DNA from: an uncultured Gammaproteobacteria bacterium
GTDB taxonomy: Bacteria; Pseudomonadota; Gammaproteobacteria; HK1
Direction: 5' to 3'
NCBI GenBank assembly: GCA_947258715.1
Contig: CAMYJH010000013.1
Location: 23,163-87,162 of the forward strand
DNA: 64,000 nt
The notes under the pieces were generated by a model that was not told the origin of the DNA, made no database searches, and saw nothing but the letters and a program-made list of their open reading frames with translations. Numbering within the stretch: position 1 is the stretch's first letter; each line of letters opens with the position of its first letter. Shown here piece by piece: positions 28,801 through 37,579 of this stretch. The position numbers were made by a program, and so were the translations under genes.

Positions 28801-29262
28801 CTCCCGGTAATACACGCCGGCGTCCTCAACCGGCTGGGCCTCACCGCCAAAGCGAGAGAGCCACGGCATCTGTCTCGCAAGGCGCGCGCTCAGGCCGTCA
28901 ATCGTGTGAATGCGCAGACGCGCGGGATTGGCGCGGATATCCCAGCCGCGGACGCCGTCACGACGCGTCACGGCACGGGCAAGCTCAAAACTTCGTTTCG
29001 CGTGATCGCCGCTTGGCGCCGGCCCGTCTGCGTCCTCGAGCGTTTTTAGCACGCGCCCGCGCATTTCGGCCGTGGCTTTGCGGGTAAAGGTGATCGCAAC
29101 CACCTCTTCGGGCGCCTCCACGGTGGCCAGCAGGGCCAAGTAACGCTGAATCAGGAGCTCGGTTTTTCCCGACCCCGCGGGCGCTTGGACGATGAACGAA
29201 CGGGTAGCGTCAAGCGCCTCACGGCGCGCCTTGGCGTCTTCAGCAAGCGCAACCCGGATCAC
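25855..29262 (-). CDS. AddA-like UvrD helicase-nuclease
   Basis: An 1135-residue superfamily 1A helicase with a C-terminal RecB-type nuclease, the AddA side of an AddAB double-strand-break repair enzyme. Walker A is 'QAPAGSGKTELLIQRYLALL'; 'VAITFTRKATAEMRGRV' (Ia), 'ILVDEFQDTSHSQF' (II), 'VGDPMQSIYRFREADVG' (III), 'MTIHKAKGLEFDTVIVPAL' (V) and 'LLYVAATRARRRLHL' (VI) follow. The PD-(D/E)XK core is 'WIVDYKSGR' near the C-terminus. I place the start at GTG 29262: it overlaps the upstream stop (GTGA) and has GGAGAAGGGC before it. An ATG frame start at 29310 lies inside the upstream gene. Confidence 0.9.
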   Translation of the reverse strand: MIRVALAEDAKARREALDATRSFIVQAPAGSGKTELLIQRYLALLATVEAPEEVVAITFTRKATAEMRGRVLKTLEDADGPAPSGDHAKRSFELARAVTRRDGVRGWDIRANPARLRIHTIDGLSARLARQMPWLSRFGGEAQPVEDAGVYYREAARRTLALLDEGAPYAAPVNALLTHLDNDLARFEFTIESMLTRRDQWLKYLSKGRPDNGNFRRELEAALERAANDSLQELCTAIPASLREDIVSVAAYAAENIRALDAGAAVARLAGMVELPQPTYTQLDIWRALASLLLTRNGSLRKRMDKSVGIPADRNPRAASMKDRSKALLAALSGEQRFIAALVAVRDMPDPAYSDEQWAVLVALLDVLRFSSGLLRIVFAEAGRADFIELLSAARLALGDEEAPTDMALSLDYRISHILVDEFQDTSHSQFQLLNQLTAGWTPDDGRTLFLVGDPMQSIYRFREADVGVFLRAWHKGLRHVRLNRLTLSANFRSVAGIVDWVNGVFPQVFPPRDDESSGAVAFRPCASARTDDGTDPVMLHALIDADRDAEAQRVVECVKDALSHAADERTAILVRSRTHLTHILEQLDAAGIAYRGVELRSLLATPVVHDLLSLTRALAHPADRVAWLAVLRAPWCGLLLEDLATLAEADHKRCVPELLADPSLRGRLSPDGRDRLDRVAKTMLGALAERGRKSLRRQVEGVWQGLGGPACIDRAAFDDALVCLDLIERFESEQHVVDIDALAARLDALYATPVAADARVEVMTIHKAKGLEFDTVIVPALERVPPSDGSRLLAWTQRAAGPTGTDLLLAPLPRDDVDEPPVYDFLNRVEEAKQQLESTRLLYVAATRARRRLHLIGGAASGADPGTLRRPPPRSLLAHLWPVAEAPFVAAEASKYAAAAVDRSFADTRLPWSWRLPSAWVVPAPAPPVGARPLISTGPAEHASEPVIFDWAGFRVRHVGVVVHDRLRRIADDGMLHWNAARVQASAPTVRRALASEGLSDYELDEAVATVLETLTAVLDDPRGQWILGEKHQEAENELALSGLVDGQLVSVYIDRTFVDDEGVRWIVDYKSGRHEGASIEAFLDREQTRYAPQLERYARLMSRYDRRPIRVGIYFPLLTGWRCWAPATGGKLA

Positions 29263-31979
29263 TCGCCCTTCTCCACCATGATGTTCGTGCGGTGCTCGAA
29301 GATGCGACATAAGGGCTTAACTTCGCAGTAGCTGCATGTGCTGTGGGGCGACTTTGGGTCCACTTGGGCCTCGCCCGAGGCAAAGGACACCGCCAGCGCC
29401 TCCAAGGTCTTGCGCCAGCCCGTCTTGAGGGCCTTCCAGTCGACTACGGCCTTGCTTGCCTCAATACGTAAGGCTTTCAGTGTCGATATGCCCTTAGCGA
29501 GTCCTTCGTACGCGGCCAGTCCGTCAAACCCGAGCCGGCCCCGCTTCAGCCTGGCATAGGCGGCGCCGGCCACCTCGCCGCCCTCGCCGCTGGACTCGAG
29601 AACCTGGGTGTACACCGCGAGCTGGGGGCCGTCGGGACGCTCACCGAACCAGTCCTTGACCTGGGCGCGGCCGGTCTTGTAGTCGATGACCAGGTAATCG
29701 CCTGACTGCAGCCGGTCAAAGCGGTCCGGGCGAACGGACAGTGTCAACGGTCCGAGGGCCGCCTTGAGGTCTTTCTCCCGCGCCACCACCTCGAAGGGAG
29801 CCCGATCCTTTTCCAGCAAAAGCCATGCTTCCACGAGCTTGCAGAGCCGCTCACGCTCGACCTGAGCGAAGGTTCCGCGCAGCGTGTCCGGCCGCGATCG
29901 CCGCTCCTGCTCCAGTACTCGGTCTACCGCCAAGGCCACGCGTTCGCGCAGCGTTTGTATGGCAAGCGCCGAGAGCGCGGCGTGGGTTCTAGTTTGCGAC
30001 CAGAAGTCGAGCAGCACCGCGTGCACCAGATTGCCCCGGATGCGCGCGTCCAGCGGCGAGGCCGCGATGGGCACGGCCCAGGCGCCGAGTCTCCAGCGGG
30101 CAAAAGCGCGAAAAGGGCACGCCGCCTGATCCCGGATCAGCGCTGCGCCACCACGGCCGATGTGGGTCTCGGCGAGTGCCGGACCGCTATCGTCGTCGAG
30201 CTGCTCCAGCGCCGGGGCTATAGATTGAAGGGACTCACCGTAGGCGACGGGTTCGGGGTCGCTGTCGGGTTCGTCGGCGGACGATGGAACGCCGGCGATC
30301 AGCGGGCTCGGCCGAAGCGGCTCATCCTTTTCCACCCGGGGATAGCTGAGCACCACCTGGTGGGCGGACTCAAGCCAGGTGCCAAGACGCCGCTGCGCAA
30401 GCTCGAGCTGGCCTTCGGGCGAGGCCTGGGGCAGGCCAGCCCTACGCTGAAGCACCACCGGAAGAAAAGCGTGCGGCTCCGGAGCAGGCGGCCAGTTTCC
30501 ATCGTGGAGCCCCGTCACCCAAAGCTTGTCGAAGGTGAGCCCCGCCGTTTCCAGCACGCCCAGGATCTGGACCGGCGCCGGATCGGTCCGAGGCTGGAAA
30601 AGGTGCTCATCGGCAAGCCCTAGGAGCAACGACAGGGCCTGGTCGAAGCCCACAGCCTCCGCCACTGCGCCCATTCCCGCGAGCTCGTCTAGAAGACCGC
30701 GAAAAGCTTCTACCGCCTGAAATTCTTCGCTCGCCAGGGCGCGTTCGCCGGGCCAGCCGAGTCGCGCCAGCCAGTCGGAAAAGAACACCGACCAGGAGCT
30801 GAGCGGCTGGCGGCTAGGCGCCTGTTTGCGCAGTGCCCGTATCGCCGCCAGCCCAGAGTAGAGCCGGTTCTCTACCTTGGCGCGCGCGACAAGCGTGCGC
30901 AGAGTAATTTCGGCCTCGCCGATATCGCGCAAGCGCGCGTCCAGCAGCGCGCGCGCGCAGCTTTCCTGATCGCCGCCACGCAGATAGGGCGAACGAAGCA
31001 GCCGTCCCACGGCGGCAAGCTCGCTTCGCGCCCGGCCAAGCTTGAGCGCCAACAGCGCGTCGCCGACCACGGCGATATGCGACAACGGCTGGGCGAAAGA
31101 AATGTTGAAGGGACGATATTCGATAGCGCGGCCGGGAAGGGCGGAACCGGGCACCAGCCACTCGTCAAAGATGCGCGCCACCATCGCGCGGAGGCGGTGC
31201 AGCTCGGGCACGACGACGCCGACTCGGGTCTTGGGCGCATCGCGGAGCGCTCTTCTGGCCCAGGCGGCTGCAGCAGCAAGCTCGGTTGGCATGTCTTCGA
31301 AGTCGCGGCGTGATATCTCCGCCTCGATTCGCGGCGGCGCGACGTCCATGACGTCGCATCCGCGACTCGAAAGCGCGGAGCGAATCATTTGCTGCTGCGG
31401 CGTGACGACGTCAAAGCCGGCAAAAACGGCGCGCCGCCGTAGCATCGACGCGGAGAAGTTCTGCTGCTCGACCAGCGCGCTGGCGGCGCGGCCCATGTCT
31501 AACCAACCGCTCCGGGCGCAGCGTGCCTCGAACGCTCGCGCCCAGGTACGAAATGCGCGTGACTCCTGACTGAATCCGAATTCGCGCGCATCAGGAGAAA
31601 TGCGCCAGGCATTAACAATGGCGTAAGCGCCGACCGCCAGCCGCGCTGCCGGACCAATTTCCTGCAGCGCCTCGTCATTTTCGCCCGGCGGCGCGCTTTC
31701 GCGCACGACTTGCTCCCACAGCAAGCGCTCCTGGGCCGGGCGCAACAACGCTGTTGCTGCCCTGCCGCACGCCCGCCAGCTGCGCTCGACCCAGGCGGAA
31801 AATGGAACCACGTCTGGCGTTCGCCACGCTTGATCACCGGCGGCAATTCGGCGTTCTGTGTACGCTTCCGTTACCGCCCGCGACAACCTCCGGTTGACGG
31901 TGACAAGCGTGGTATCGTCGTCGAGCAGATCGAGCAATGCGCGCAATGGTTTCACCCGTTTCGAACAATGGCCGCGCAT
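29259..31979 (-). CDS. AddB-like PD-(D/E)XK nuclease
   Basis: A protein of about 906 residues, the AddB-like partner encoded just upstream of the AddA-like gene. It has the degenerate helicase fold without Walker A, then a nuclease core 'VRPDRFDRLQ ... YLVIDYKTGRAQ'. Four cysteines, one in 'QAACPFRAFARWRLG' and three in 'CSYCEVKPLC', match the iron-sulfur staple of AddB nucleases. I start at ATG 31979, just before 'LVTVNRRLSRAVTEAY'; a TTG at 32075 would add 32 residues. The pair is the gammaproteobacterial 'probable DNA repair protein' type rather than RecBCD. Confidence 0.85.
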   Translation of the reverse strand: MRGHCSKRVKPLRALLDLLDDDTTLVTVNRRLSRAVTEAYTERRIAAGDQAWRTPDVVPFSAWVERSWRACGRAATALLRPAQERLLWEQVVRESAPPGENDEALQEIGPAARLAVGAYAIVNAWRISPDAREFGFSQESRAFRTWARAFEARCARSGWLDMGRAASALVEQQNFSASMLRRRAVFAGFDVVTPQQQMIRSALSSRGCDVMDVAPPRIEAEISRRDFEDMPTELAAAAAWARRALRDAPKTRVGVVVPELHRLRAMVARIFDEWLVPGSALPGRAIEYRPFNISFAQPLSHIAVVGDALLALKLGRARSELAAVGRLLRSPYLRGGDQESCARALLDARLRDIGEAEITLRTLVARAKVENRLYSGLAAIRALRKQAPSRQPLSSWSVFFSDWLARLGWPGERALASEEFQAVEAFRGLLDELAGMGAVAEAVGFDQALSLLLGLADEHLFQPRTDPAPVQILGVLETAGLTFDKLWVTGLHDGNWPPAPEPHAFLPVVLQRRAGLPQASPEGQLELAQRRLGTWLESAHQVVLSYPRVEKDEPLRPSPLIAGVPSSADEPDSDPEPVAYGESLQSIAPALEQLDDDSGPALAETHIGRGGAALIRDQAACPFRAFARWRLGAWAVPIAASPLDARIRGNLVHAVLLDFWSQTRTHAALSALAIQTLRERVALAVDRVLEQERRSRPDTLRGTFAQVERERLCKLVEAWLLLEKDRAPFEVVAREKDLKAALGPLTLSVRPDRFDRLQSGDYLVIDYKTGRAQVKDWFGERPDGPQLAVYTQVLESSGEGGEVAGAAYARLKRGRLGFDGLAAYEGLAKGISTLKALRIEASKAVVDWKALKTGWRKTLEALAVSFASGEAQVDPKSPHSTCSYCEVKPLCRIFEHRTNIMVEKGE

Positions 31980-32228
31980 GGTTGAACATGGCGTCAAAAC
32001 TCGCAAGCCTGAAGCCTCCTTCCAGGCAGCGTCGCTCGCGAGCACTGCCAACTGGCGAATGTAAGCATCAAGCAATGCGAATGACAGTCCGTTGTTAGTC
32101 GCCCACCGTTAAGATTGCACTCTGAGGCTACCTGACGAAGATCTGCGCGGCGCTCATTATGTTTTTCGTTGCGCTATCAGTTCGGTTCAGAAGCCGCCGC
32201 GCCATAAGGTTGCGCCGGCAAGGAGATA

Positions 32229-32990
32229 ATGCCCATGAACCCGGACCAGAAGTCGCTCCCCAGTTCTTCTTTCCTCGTCGAGCGCAGCCGATTTCTTGTT
32301 GCGCTCGTTTTCTTCGGCCTCGTCATCATCCTGTCCGGTTGCGCCCAAACGCAGGCGCTCAAAGCCAAGAGTGCGATGACCGAGCGGATCAATCCGGCCG
32401 TCGTCTTGCTCATCGAACCCGACGTGCAGCTGAGCGTGGTGACCGCATCAGGCCTGCAGGAGCCCAACGCGGAGTGGACCGAAATCGGACGAAGGAACGT
32501 TGCCCAGGCGCTCGAAGCGCTGCTGAAGGAAAAGAACGCCTCGCTCATCGCCTACCGTGCGCCCCAGAACGATCTCGATAGAGCGCACCGGCACAACCAG
32601 ATCATGAAGATGCATGGTGCGGTGGGTGTGTCCATTCTCAATCATAAGTACAACGAGATGCTAGCCCTTCCTACCAAAGTCGACCGTTTTGACTGGACGC
32701 TTGGCCCGGACACGCAAATGCTCAGAGATGAATTCGGCGCCGATTACGCGCTGTTTGTCTTCATGCGAGACAGCTACGCGAGCGCCGGACGAGTCGCGGT
32801 AATCGCCGTTGCCGCGCTTCTTGGTGTCGGAATGCAAGGCGGCATGCAATTAGGCTTCGCTTCCCTGGTGGACCTGCAGACCGGCGAGGTCGTGTGGTTT
32901 AACCGCCTCATCAGCGGGGCCGGTGATCTGCGCACGCCGGAGCCCGCGCGCCAAGCTATCGATAGTCTCCTCACAGACGCCCCGCTTTAA
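32229..32990 (+). CDS. Lipoprotein of unknown function
   Basis: A 253-residue protein with a long N-terminal tail, a hydrophobic helix and lipobox 'ILSGC'. The mature part includes 'LLIEPDVQLSVVTASG', 'RRNVAQALEALLKEKNA', 'YALFVFMRDSYASAGRVAVI' and a C-terminal 'GFASLVDLQTGEVVWFNRL', a pattern common in periplasmic lipoproteins of the CsgG/FlgT-like type, though not clear enough to assign. It is the first of three genes read in one direction, 3 bases before the M48 protease. Confidence 0.7.
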   Translation: MPMNPDQKSLPSSSFLVERSRFLVALVFFGLVIILSGCAQTQALKAKSAMTERINPAVVLLIEPDVQLSVVTASGLQEPNAEWTEIGRRNVAQALEALLKEKNASLIAYRAPQNDLDRAHRHNQIMKMHGAVGVSILNHKYNEMLALPTKVDRFDWTLGPDTQMLRDEFGADYALFVFMRDSYASAGRVAVIAVAALLGVGMQGGMQLGFASLVDLQTGEVVWFNRLISGAGDLRTPEPARQAIDSLLTDAPL

Positions 32991-32993
32991 TCC

Positions 32994-34160
32994 ATGCTCC
33001 TTCGTGCCACCTTCGTGCTCTCGACTATACTCGGGCTGAGTGGGTGCGCCACGCCGCAGACCTTACCAGATACGGCAAACATTCAGCCGGGAGAACGTCC
33101 AGACATCACCACCGACGAAGCCGGATTGTGGATGGCGTCGGAGGATGTGGAACGCCGGCTTGCAGCGTCGGGTCGCGTGCTTACCGATCCCGAGATCAAC
33201 GCCTACGTCAAAGAGATCATCTGCCGCCTCTCGCCCGAGTACTGCGCAGATGTTCGCGTTTACATCGTGCGCACCCCACACTTCAACGCCTCCATGTATC
33301 CGAGCGGGTTCATGCAGGTATGGACCGGGCTGATTCTTCGCGCAGAAAACGAAGCGCAACTTGCGTACGTCCTTGGTCACGAGCTCGGGCACTACTTCCG
33401 ACGGCACAGCATTCAGCAATGGCGCACCGTACGCGACACAGCCAGCGCCATGACCTTTTTTTCCATCGCCACGGCCATGGCGGGCGTCGGCTACGTCGGA
33501 GACATCGGTGCCCTGGTCGCGATGGGCGCCCTAATGTCGTATTCCCGTGAATTCGAACGCGAGGCCGATGATGTCGGTTTCGAGATGATGTCCAAGGCCG
33601 GTTACAGCCCTGACGAAGCGCCGAAGATCTGGCAGGCGCTGTTGCAGGAGCGGGACGCCTCCGGTGATCCGAATCAGCTCATCTTTTTTGCCACCCATCC
33701 GAGCACGGAAGAACGAATAGATACGCTCAAGGGGCTGGCCACCGCCGTTCCCGCGTCTGCGCGCGGCGTCGATGTCGGCGCGGAACGTCACGCTAAGATC
33801 ACCCACCCTTATCTCTCCGAATGGCTGCGGGACGACCTGCGCAATCGCAAGCTGGCTGGAAGCGAGATCATGCTCAAGCGCCTGATCGAGAACCGCGGAG
33901 AGCGACCGGAGCTTCAGTACTTCCTTGGCGAGCTTTACCGCATCCGCGGCGACGAAGGCGACGCGCAGCATGCCGTCGAGGCCTACACCACCGCCCTGGG
34001 ACAAAAAGGCGCCCCGGCGGAAGCTTATCGATCACTCGGCCTGGTTCACTGGCGGGAAGGCCACACGGCGGAAGCACGCGCAGCCTTCGAGGCGTATCTG
34101 CGCGCTGCACCGAAAGCCAGTGATTATGCCATGGTGAAAAGTTATCTGGATCAGCTGTAG
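32994..34160 (+). CDS. M48 family metalloprotease lipoprotein with TPR tail
   Basis: A 388-residue lipoprotein (lipobox 'GLSGC', Cys18) of the BepA/LoiP-like M48 group. Zinc motif 'HELGH' is at residues 129-133 and the third ligand is the Glu of 'REFEREADDVG'; 'FATHPSTEERIDTL' is also typical. From about residue 285 it carries TPR-like helices ('RPELQYFLGELYRIRGDEGD', 'AYRSLGLVHWREGHTAEARAAF'). Such periplasmic proteases take part in outer-membrane protein quality control. It is flanked by two lipoprotein genes on the same strand. Confidence 0.88.
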   Translation: MLLRATFVLSTILGLSGCATPQTLPDTANIQPGERPDITTDEAGLWMASEDVERRLAASGRVLTDPEINAYVKEIICRLSPEYCADVRVYIVRTPHFNASMYPSGFMQVWTGLILRAENEAQLAYVLGHELGHYFRRHSIQQWRTVRDTASAMTFFSIATAMAGVGYVGDIGALVAMGALMSYSREFEREADDVGFEMMSKAGYSPDEAPKIWQALLQERDASGDPNQLIFFATHPSTEERIDTLKGLATAVPASARGVDVGAERHAKITHPYLSEWLRDDLRNRKLAGSEIMLKRLIENRGERPELQYFLGELYRIRGDEGDAQHAVEAYTTALGQKGAPAEAYRSLGLVHWREGHTAEARAAFEAYLRAAPKASDYAMVKSYLDQL

Positions 34161-34170
34161 GACAATTGAA

Positions 34171-34734
34171 ATGAAAACACGCGCTTCAATTTCGATCATC
34201 GTGCTGCTGCTCTCGGCCTGCACGCATTACACGCTGCTCGAGCCGCAACGCTATCAGGTTTCAGAGGTTTACTCCGTGGAACCGCAAATTCAGTGGAACC
34301 ACGCCAAACAGGGCGCCGTCGAGCTTTGGACGGTCGATGGTCCTCTACTTCAGGCAGTACGTCTCGTTAACGGCGTAAACGAAGGCGATGTCCTGTTTCC
34401 GGTTTTCGGCCAGGATAAGAAACTGCCGCAGTTTCGCGCCGGCATGAGCGCGACCGAAGTACAGGAATTCGTCGTCGACAGCATGACCGCCAGCGGCGCC
34501 GCTGACGTCAGCTCCTCGAATCTTCGCCCGTTTCAGTTCGGCGCGCTACCCGGATTCCGCTTCGAAATGCAGTTCCTTTCCGCAGACGGTCTCGAGTTCG
34601 AAGGCATCGCCGCCGGCGCGACCAGCGAAGAAAAGCTCTACCTGATTCTTTATACCGGAACGCGCTCGCACTATTTCGACAAATACAAATCGGACGTGGA
34701 ACGCATGCTTCAGTCCATACAAACGAGAGCCTGA
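34171..34734 (+). CDS. Small lipoprotein of unknown function
   Basis: A 187-residue protein with signal and lipobox 'LLLSAC' (Cys17). The middle has 'GAVELWTVDGPLLQAVRLVNGVNEGD' and 'MSATEVQEFVVDSMTASG'; the end 'EEKLYLILYTGTRSHYFDKYKSDVERMLQSI' reads like a small ligand-binding or assembly lipoprotein domain. No family recognised. Ten bases downstream of the M48 gene, so probably part of that operon. Confidence 0.7.
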   Translation: MKTRASISIIVLLLSACTHYTLLEPQRYQVSEVYSVEPQIQWNHAKQGAVELWTVDGPLLQAVRLVNGVNEGDVLFPVFGQDKKLPQFRAGMSATEVQEFVVDSMTASGAADVSSSNLRPFQFGALPGFRFEMQFLSADGLEFEGIAAGATSEEKLYLILYTGTRSHYFDKYKSDVERMLQSIQTRA

Positions 34735-34767
34735 TTACCGGGCGCTGATACCGGAGCCGCGGGAGGT

Positions 34768-35667
34768 TTAGGAAATACGGTTCCGACGTCGCTTGATCGC
34801 TTCGGCTTTTTCCAGCAGGCGCTTTGCCCGCGCCACAACCGGCGCGTCGACCATCCTACCGTCCAGCTCGAACGCGCCGCGGCCTTCCGCTGCAGCCTGC
34901 TCGCTGGCGGCGAGGATGCGTTTGGACTTCTCTACGTCGAAACGGCTGGGCGTGAAAGCCTGGTTCAGTACCGGCACCGCGCTCGGGTGAATGCAAGACG
35001 CGCCTTCAAATCCCAGCGCGCGGGAGCGAAGGGCGATCCGCTCGAAGTTTTCAATATCCTGATACGCGGCGATGCTGCCGACGAGGCCTAAGGGCATGAC
35101 CCCGGCGGCGCGGGCCGCAAACAGCGTCAGCTGCTTCGGAATCATTAGATTGTCTTCGTTGGGCTGCATACCGGTCTCGGCGGCAAAGTCTTCGCTACCG
35201 AGACTGAGGGCGACGACGCGTGGATCCGCGCGGGCCACGTCGCGTGCGTTGAGTAGACCTTCCGGCGATTCGATGAGAACGAAAAAGCGAATGCCGCCCG
35301 CTTCAATTCCGCGCGCCGTCTCGAGCGCATCGACTTTATCGGAAATCGCGGTGATTTGCGCCGGCGTTTCGGCCTTGGGCACTACCAGCGCAGTGATGCC
35401 CGCAATGACTGCAGCGTTCAAGTCGGCGTCCATGTCCGGGGCGCCCGAGTTGATGCGCACCAGCACGTCGCTGTGACCGCAGCCCGCAGTCTCCACCGAC
35501 CGCTCCAGCGCAGCACGGGCGGCATCGCGCTCGCCGGGAGGCACGCTGTCTTCCAGATCCAGAATCAGTCCGTCGGCGTTGCGAGTGTGGGCATTGTCGA
35601 TAAAGCGCTGGTTGTTCGCCGGCACGTAGAGCAGTGACCGCCACACCGGGGGAGATTTCGCGTTCAC
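34768..35667 (-). CDS. HpcH/HpaI / citrate lyase beta-like CoA-ester lyase
   Basis: A 299-residue protein of the CitE / malyl-CoA lyase family, TIM-barrel enzymes that split or join hydroxyacyl-CoA esters with Mg2+. 'RSLLYVPANNQRFIDNA', 'DGLILDLEDSVPPGERDAAR' (metal-binding Asp/Glu), 'VLVRINSG', 'FVLIESPEGLLNARDVA' and 'LSLGSEDFAAETG' are the family blocks. The natural substrate cannot be read from sequence. Its start overlaps the cyclase stop by four bases. Confidence 0.9.
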   Translation of the reverse strand: MNAKSPPVWRSLLYVPANNQRFIDNAHTRNADGLILDLEDSVPPGERDAARAALERSVETAGCGHSDVLVRINSGAPDMDADLNAAVIAGITALVVPKAETPAQITAISDKVDALETARGIEAGGIRFFVLIESPEGLLNARDVARADPRVVALSLGSEDFAAETGMQPNEDNLMIPKQLTLFAARAAGVMPLGLVGSIAAYQDIENFERIALRSRALGFEGASCIHPSAVPVLNQAFTPSRFDVEKSKRILAASEQAAAEGRGAFELDGRMVDAPVVARAKRLLEKAEAIKRRRNRIS

Positions 35668-36680
35668 AGGGTGGCCACCGGCGTCGCCGGCGATCCGACG
35701 GCGCCGGGCATTCGAAGCGGCGGCGCGGTCAACAGAAAACGCGATCGATTGCGCTTTTTAAGCGCCGCGGCGAGCTCCGAGAGGTACCACAGCTCTCCCA
35801 GGTGGACGCCGAGGCGAAACAGGCAGTGGCGGTGGAGCGGCAGTCGCGACGGTCCGTCCTGGGTATCACCGAAGCCGCGGGCATCCTCGACGCCCATGTT
35901 GTCGCTGGCAATGACGACGATACCGCTGTCTGTAATCCATTGCAGAAGCTTCGGGTCGTATCCGTCGAGCACCGCGCAGGAAGCGTGCAGCTTTTCCGCA
36001 TCGGGATCGCCGCCCATTTGCGTAATCATATCGTCCCAGCCGCTGTGAAACAGAAACATGTCACCTGTTTCCACGACCACATCGTCCTTTTTGAAAACAT
36101 CCATCAGCATGGCGTGATTTACGGCCACGCGTTCGTGTCCGAAATGGGCGTGCAGATCCACCAGCACGCCGCGCCCCTGTACGCCCGTCTCCGCCATGTT
36201 CTCAATGCCTAAGGCTTTTGCCCCGAGTTCGCCAGAGTCTTTAGCCCCGCCAATGTGCTCGTAGGCCCGGTAGCCGTTGTAATAGACCGGCTCCGGCTTA
36301 CCGTCCCCGTCGGCGTCGAACAGCGTGCCCACATGAGCGAAGCTGTCCCATTGGGTCGAGTACTGACTGTAAAAGGTTACCGCTTCGTCGGAGGTGACGT
36401 CCCTATTGCCGGCGCCGTGCTCTTTCCAGACATAGTTGTAATAAACGTCTTTCCCCACGTGAACGGGCGAAATCACTGGCGGGTGCCGCTTCGGATTGAC
36501 CGCGTTGCCTCCGGGCATGTTGAGAGGAAGACTCAGGCAAAAGCTCAATCCTTCTTTGACCTCCGCCACGCCTTGAAGCACTTTTGCCGGCGTAAGGAGG
36601 TTCAATCGACCGCGCTGGTCGTCGGGACCGAAGTCGCCCCAGTTGGATCCCTGCGGGCGATTTACCCAGCGTTGCCTCAT
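35664..36680 (-). CDS. Cyclase family protein (kynurenine formamidase-like hydrolase)
   Basis: A 338-residue protein of the cyclase family (PF04199 type). It opens with 'WGDFGPDDQRGRLNLLTPAKVLQGV' and has the metal-site region 'QWDSFAHVG', then 'YNGYRAYEHIG', 'GRGVLVDLHAHFG', 'GDMFLFHSGW' and 'VIASDNMGVED'. The group hydrolyses amides or cyclic ketones; the exact reaction here is unknown. I start at ATG 36680, which has GGGGAGAAG just before it. It heads a two-gene unit with the CoA-ester lyase. Confidence 0.85.
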   Translation of the reverse strand: MRQRWVNRPQGSNWGDFGPDDQRGRLNLLTPAKVLQGVAEVKEGLSFCLSLPLNMPGGNAVNPKRHPPVISPVHVGKDVYYNYVWKEHGAGNRDVTSDEAVTFYSQYSTQWDSFAHVGTLFDADGDGKPEPVYYNGYRAYEHIGGAKDSGELGAKALGIENMAETGVQGRGVLVDLHAHFGHERVAVNHAMLMDVFKKDDVVVETGDMFLFHSGWDDMITQMGGDPDAEKLHASCAVLDGYDPKLLQWITDSGIVVIASDNMGVEDARGFGDTQDGPSRLPLHRHCLFRLGVHLGELWYLSELAAALKKRNRSRFLLTAPPLRMPGAVGSPATPVATL

Positions 36681-36733
36681 GGTGCTTCTCCCCACTGCGC
36701 GTTCGCGCGCTTGTGTTATTAATTCGCCACAAG

Positions 36734-37492
36734 TTACAAAAGGGATGTAACCCTGGGATCGTCCACGGTCACGAACTCTCCGCTCATTTCCCGCGGCGCG
36801 CTCAGACCGAGCGCGACGATGACGCGGGCCACTGCATCAGGCGACCGCAGCTCGCCTCTGCGATGGGCGTCGATGAAGCGCTGGTGCTCTTCACGCGGCA
36901 TGCGTCCCTCGCCTTGCTCGCGCACCATCACCTGCATATCCGTCGCCGTCATGCCCGGTGACACAGCAATGGCGGTAATTTCCGGAAATTCGGCAGCGAG
37001 CATGCGATTGAAATGGTTCAGCGCCGCCTTGGAAGTACAGTAGGCGGACCATCCCCGCACGGCTTTGACTGCGGCACCGCTGGAGATATTGATGATACAG
37101 CCATGACGTTCACGCAGAAATTGAATCGCGCGCTGGGAGAGCAGCACGGGCCCGGCAACATTGACCATCAAGTTTCGCACCCAGTCGTCCGCGGTGACGG
37201 TGTCCAGGGTACCGATGGGATCCAGGATGCCAGCGTTGTTGACCACAACGTCGATGCCGCCAAAGCGCTCGATCGCCGTAGCAACGATTCGGTCACAAAC
37301 TTGCTCGTTACTGACATCGCCTGCAACGACGACGATACGTGTGGGATCGACGCCGAGCGATCTCGCTAGCTCGTTGAGGGCGTCTTCCGAGCGCGCATTC
37401 AGCATCAGGTTGACGCCCTTGGCCGAGGCCACCGTCGCAACGGCGGCACCGATGCCTCTGGATGCCCCGGTTACGATCATGGTTTTTGACAT
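36734..37492 (-). CDS. Short-chain dehydrogenase/reductase
   Basis: A 252-residue classical SDR, NAD(P)-dependent. Nucleotide motif 'TGASRGIGAAVA', 'VVNNAGILDPIG', catalytic Ser in 'INISSGAAVK' and the 'YCTSK' Tyr-x3-Lys are present, with 'VSPGMTATDM' after it. Start at 37492 follows CCAGGAAGTG; the frame is open further up. Likely cotranscribed with the cyclase and lyase genes, 53 bases apart. Confidence 0.9.
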   Translation of the reverse strand: MSKTMIVTGASRGIGAAVATVASAKGVNLMLNARSEDALNELARSLGVDPTRIVVVAGDVSNEQVCDRIVATAIERFGGIDVVVNNAGILDPIGTLDTVTADDWVRNLMVNVAGPVLLSQRAIQFLRERHGCIINISSGAAVKAVRGWSAYCTSKAALNHFNRMLAAEFPEITAIAVSPGMTATDMQVMVREQGEGRMPREEHQRFIDAHRRGELRSPDAVARVIVALGLSAPREMSGEFVTVDDPRVTSLL

Positions 37493-37579
37493 GACACTTC
37501 CTGGAAATTTAATGATCACGAGTATTTTACGACGCCCACTCTGATCGATATGCGAGGGCAACCCGCGCCAGGCGTCGAT

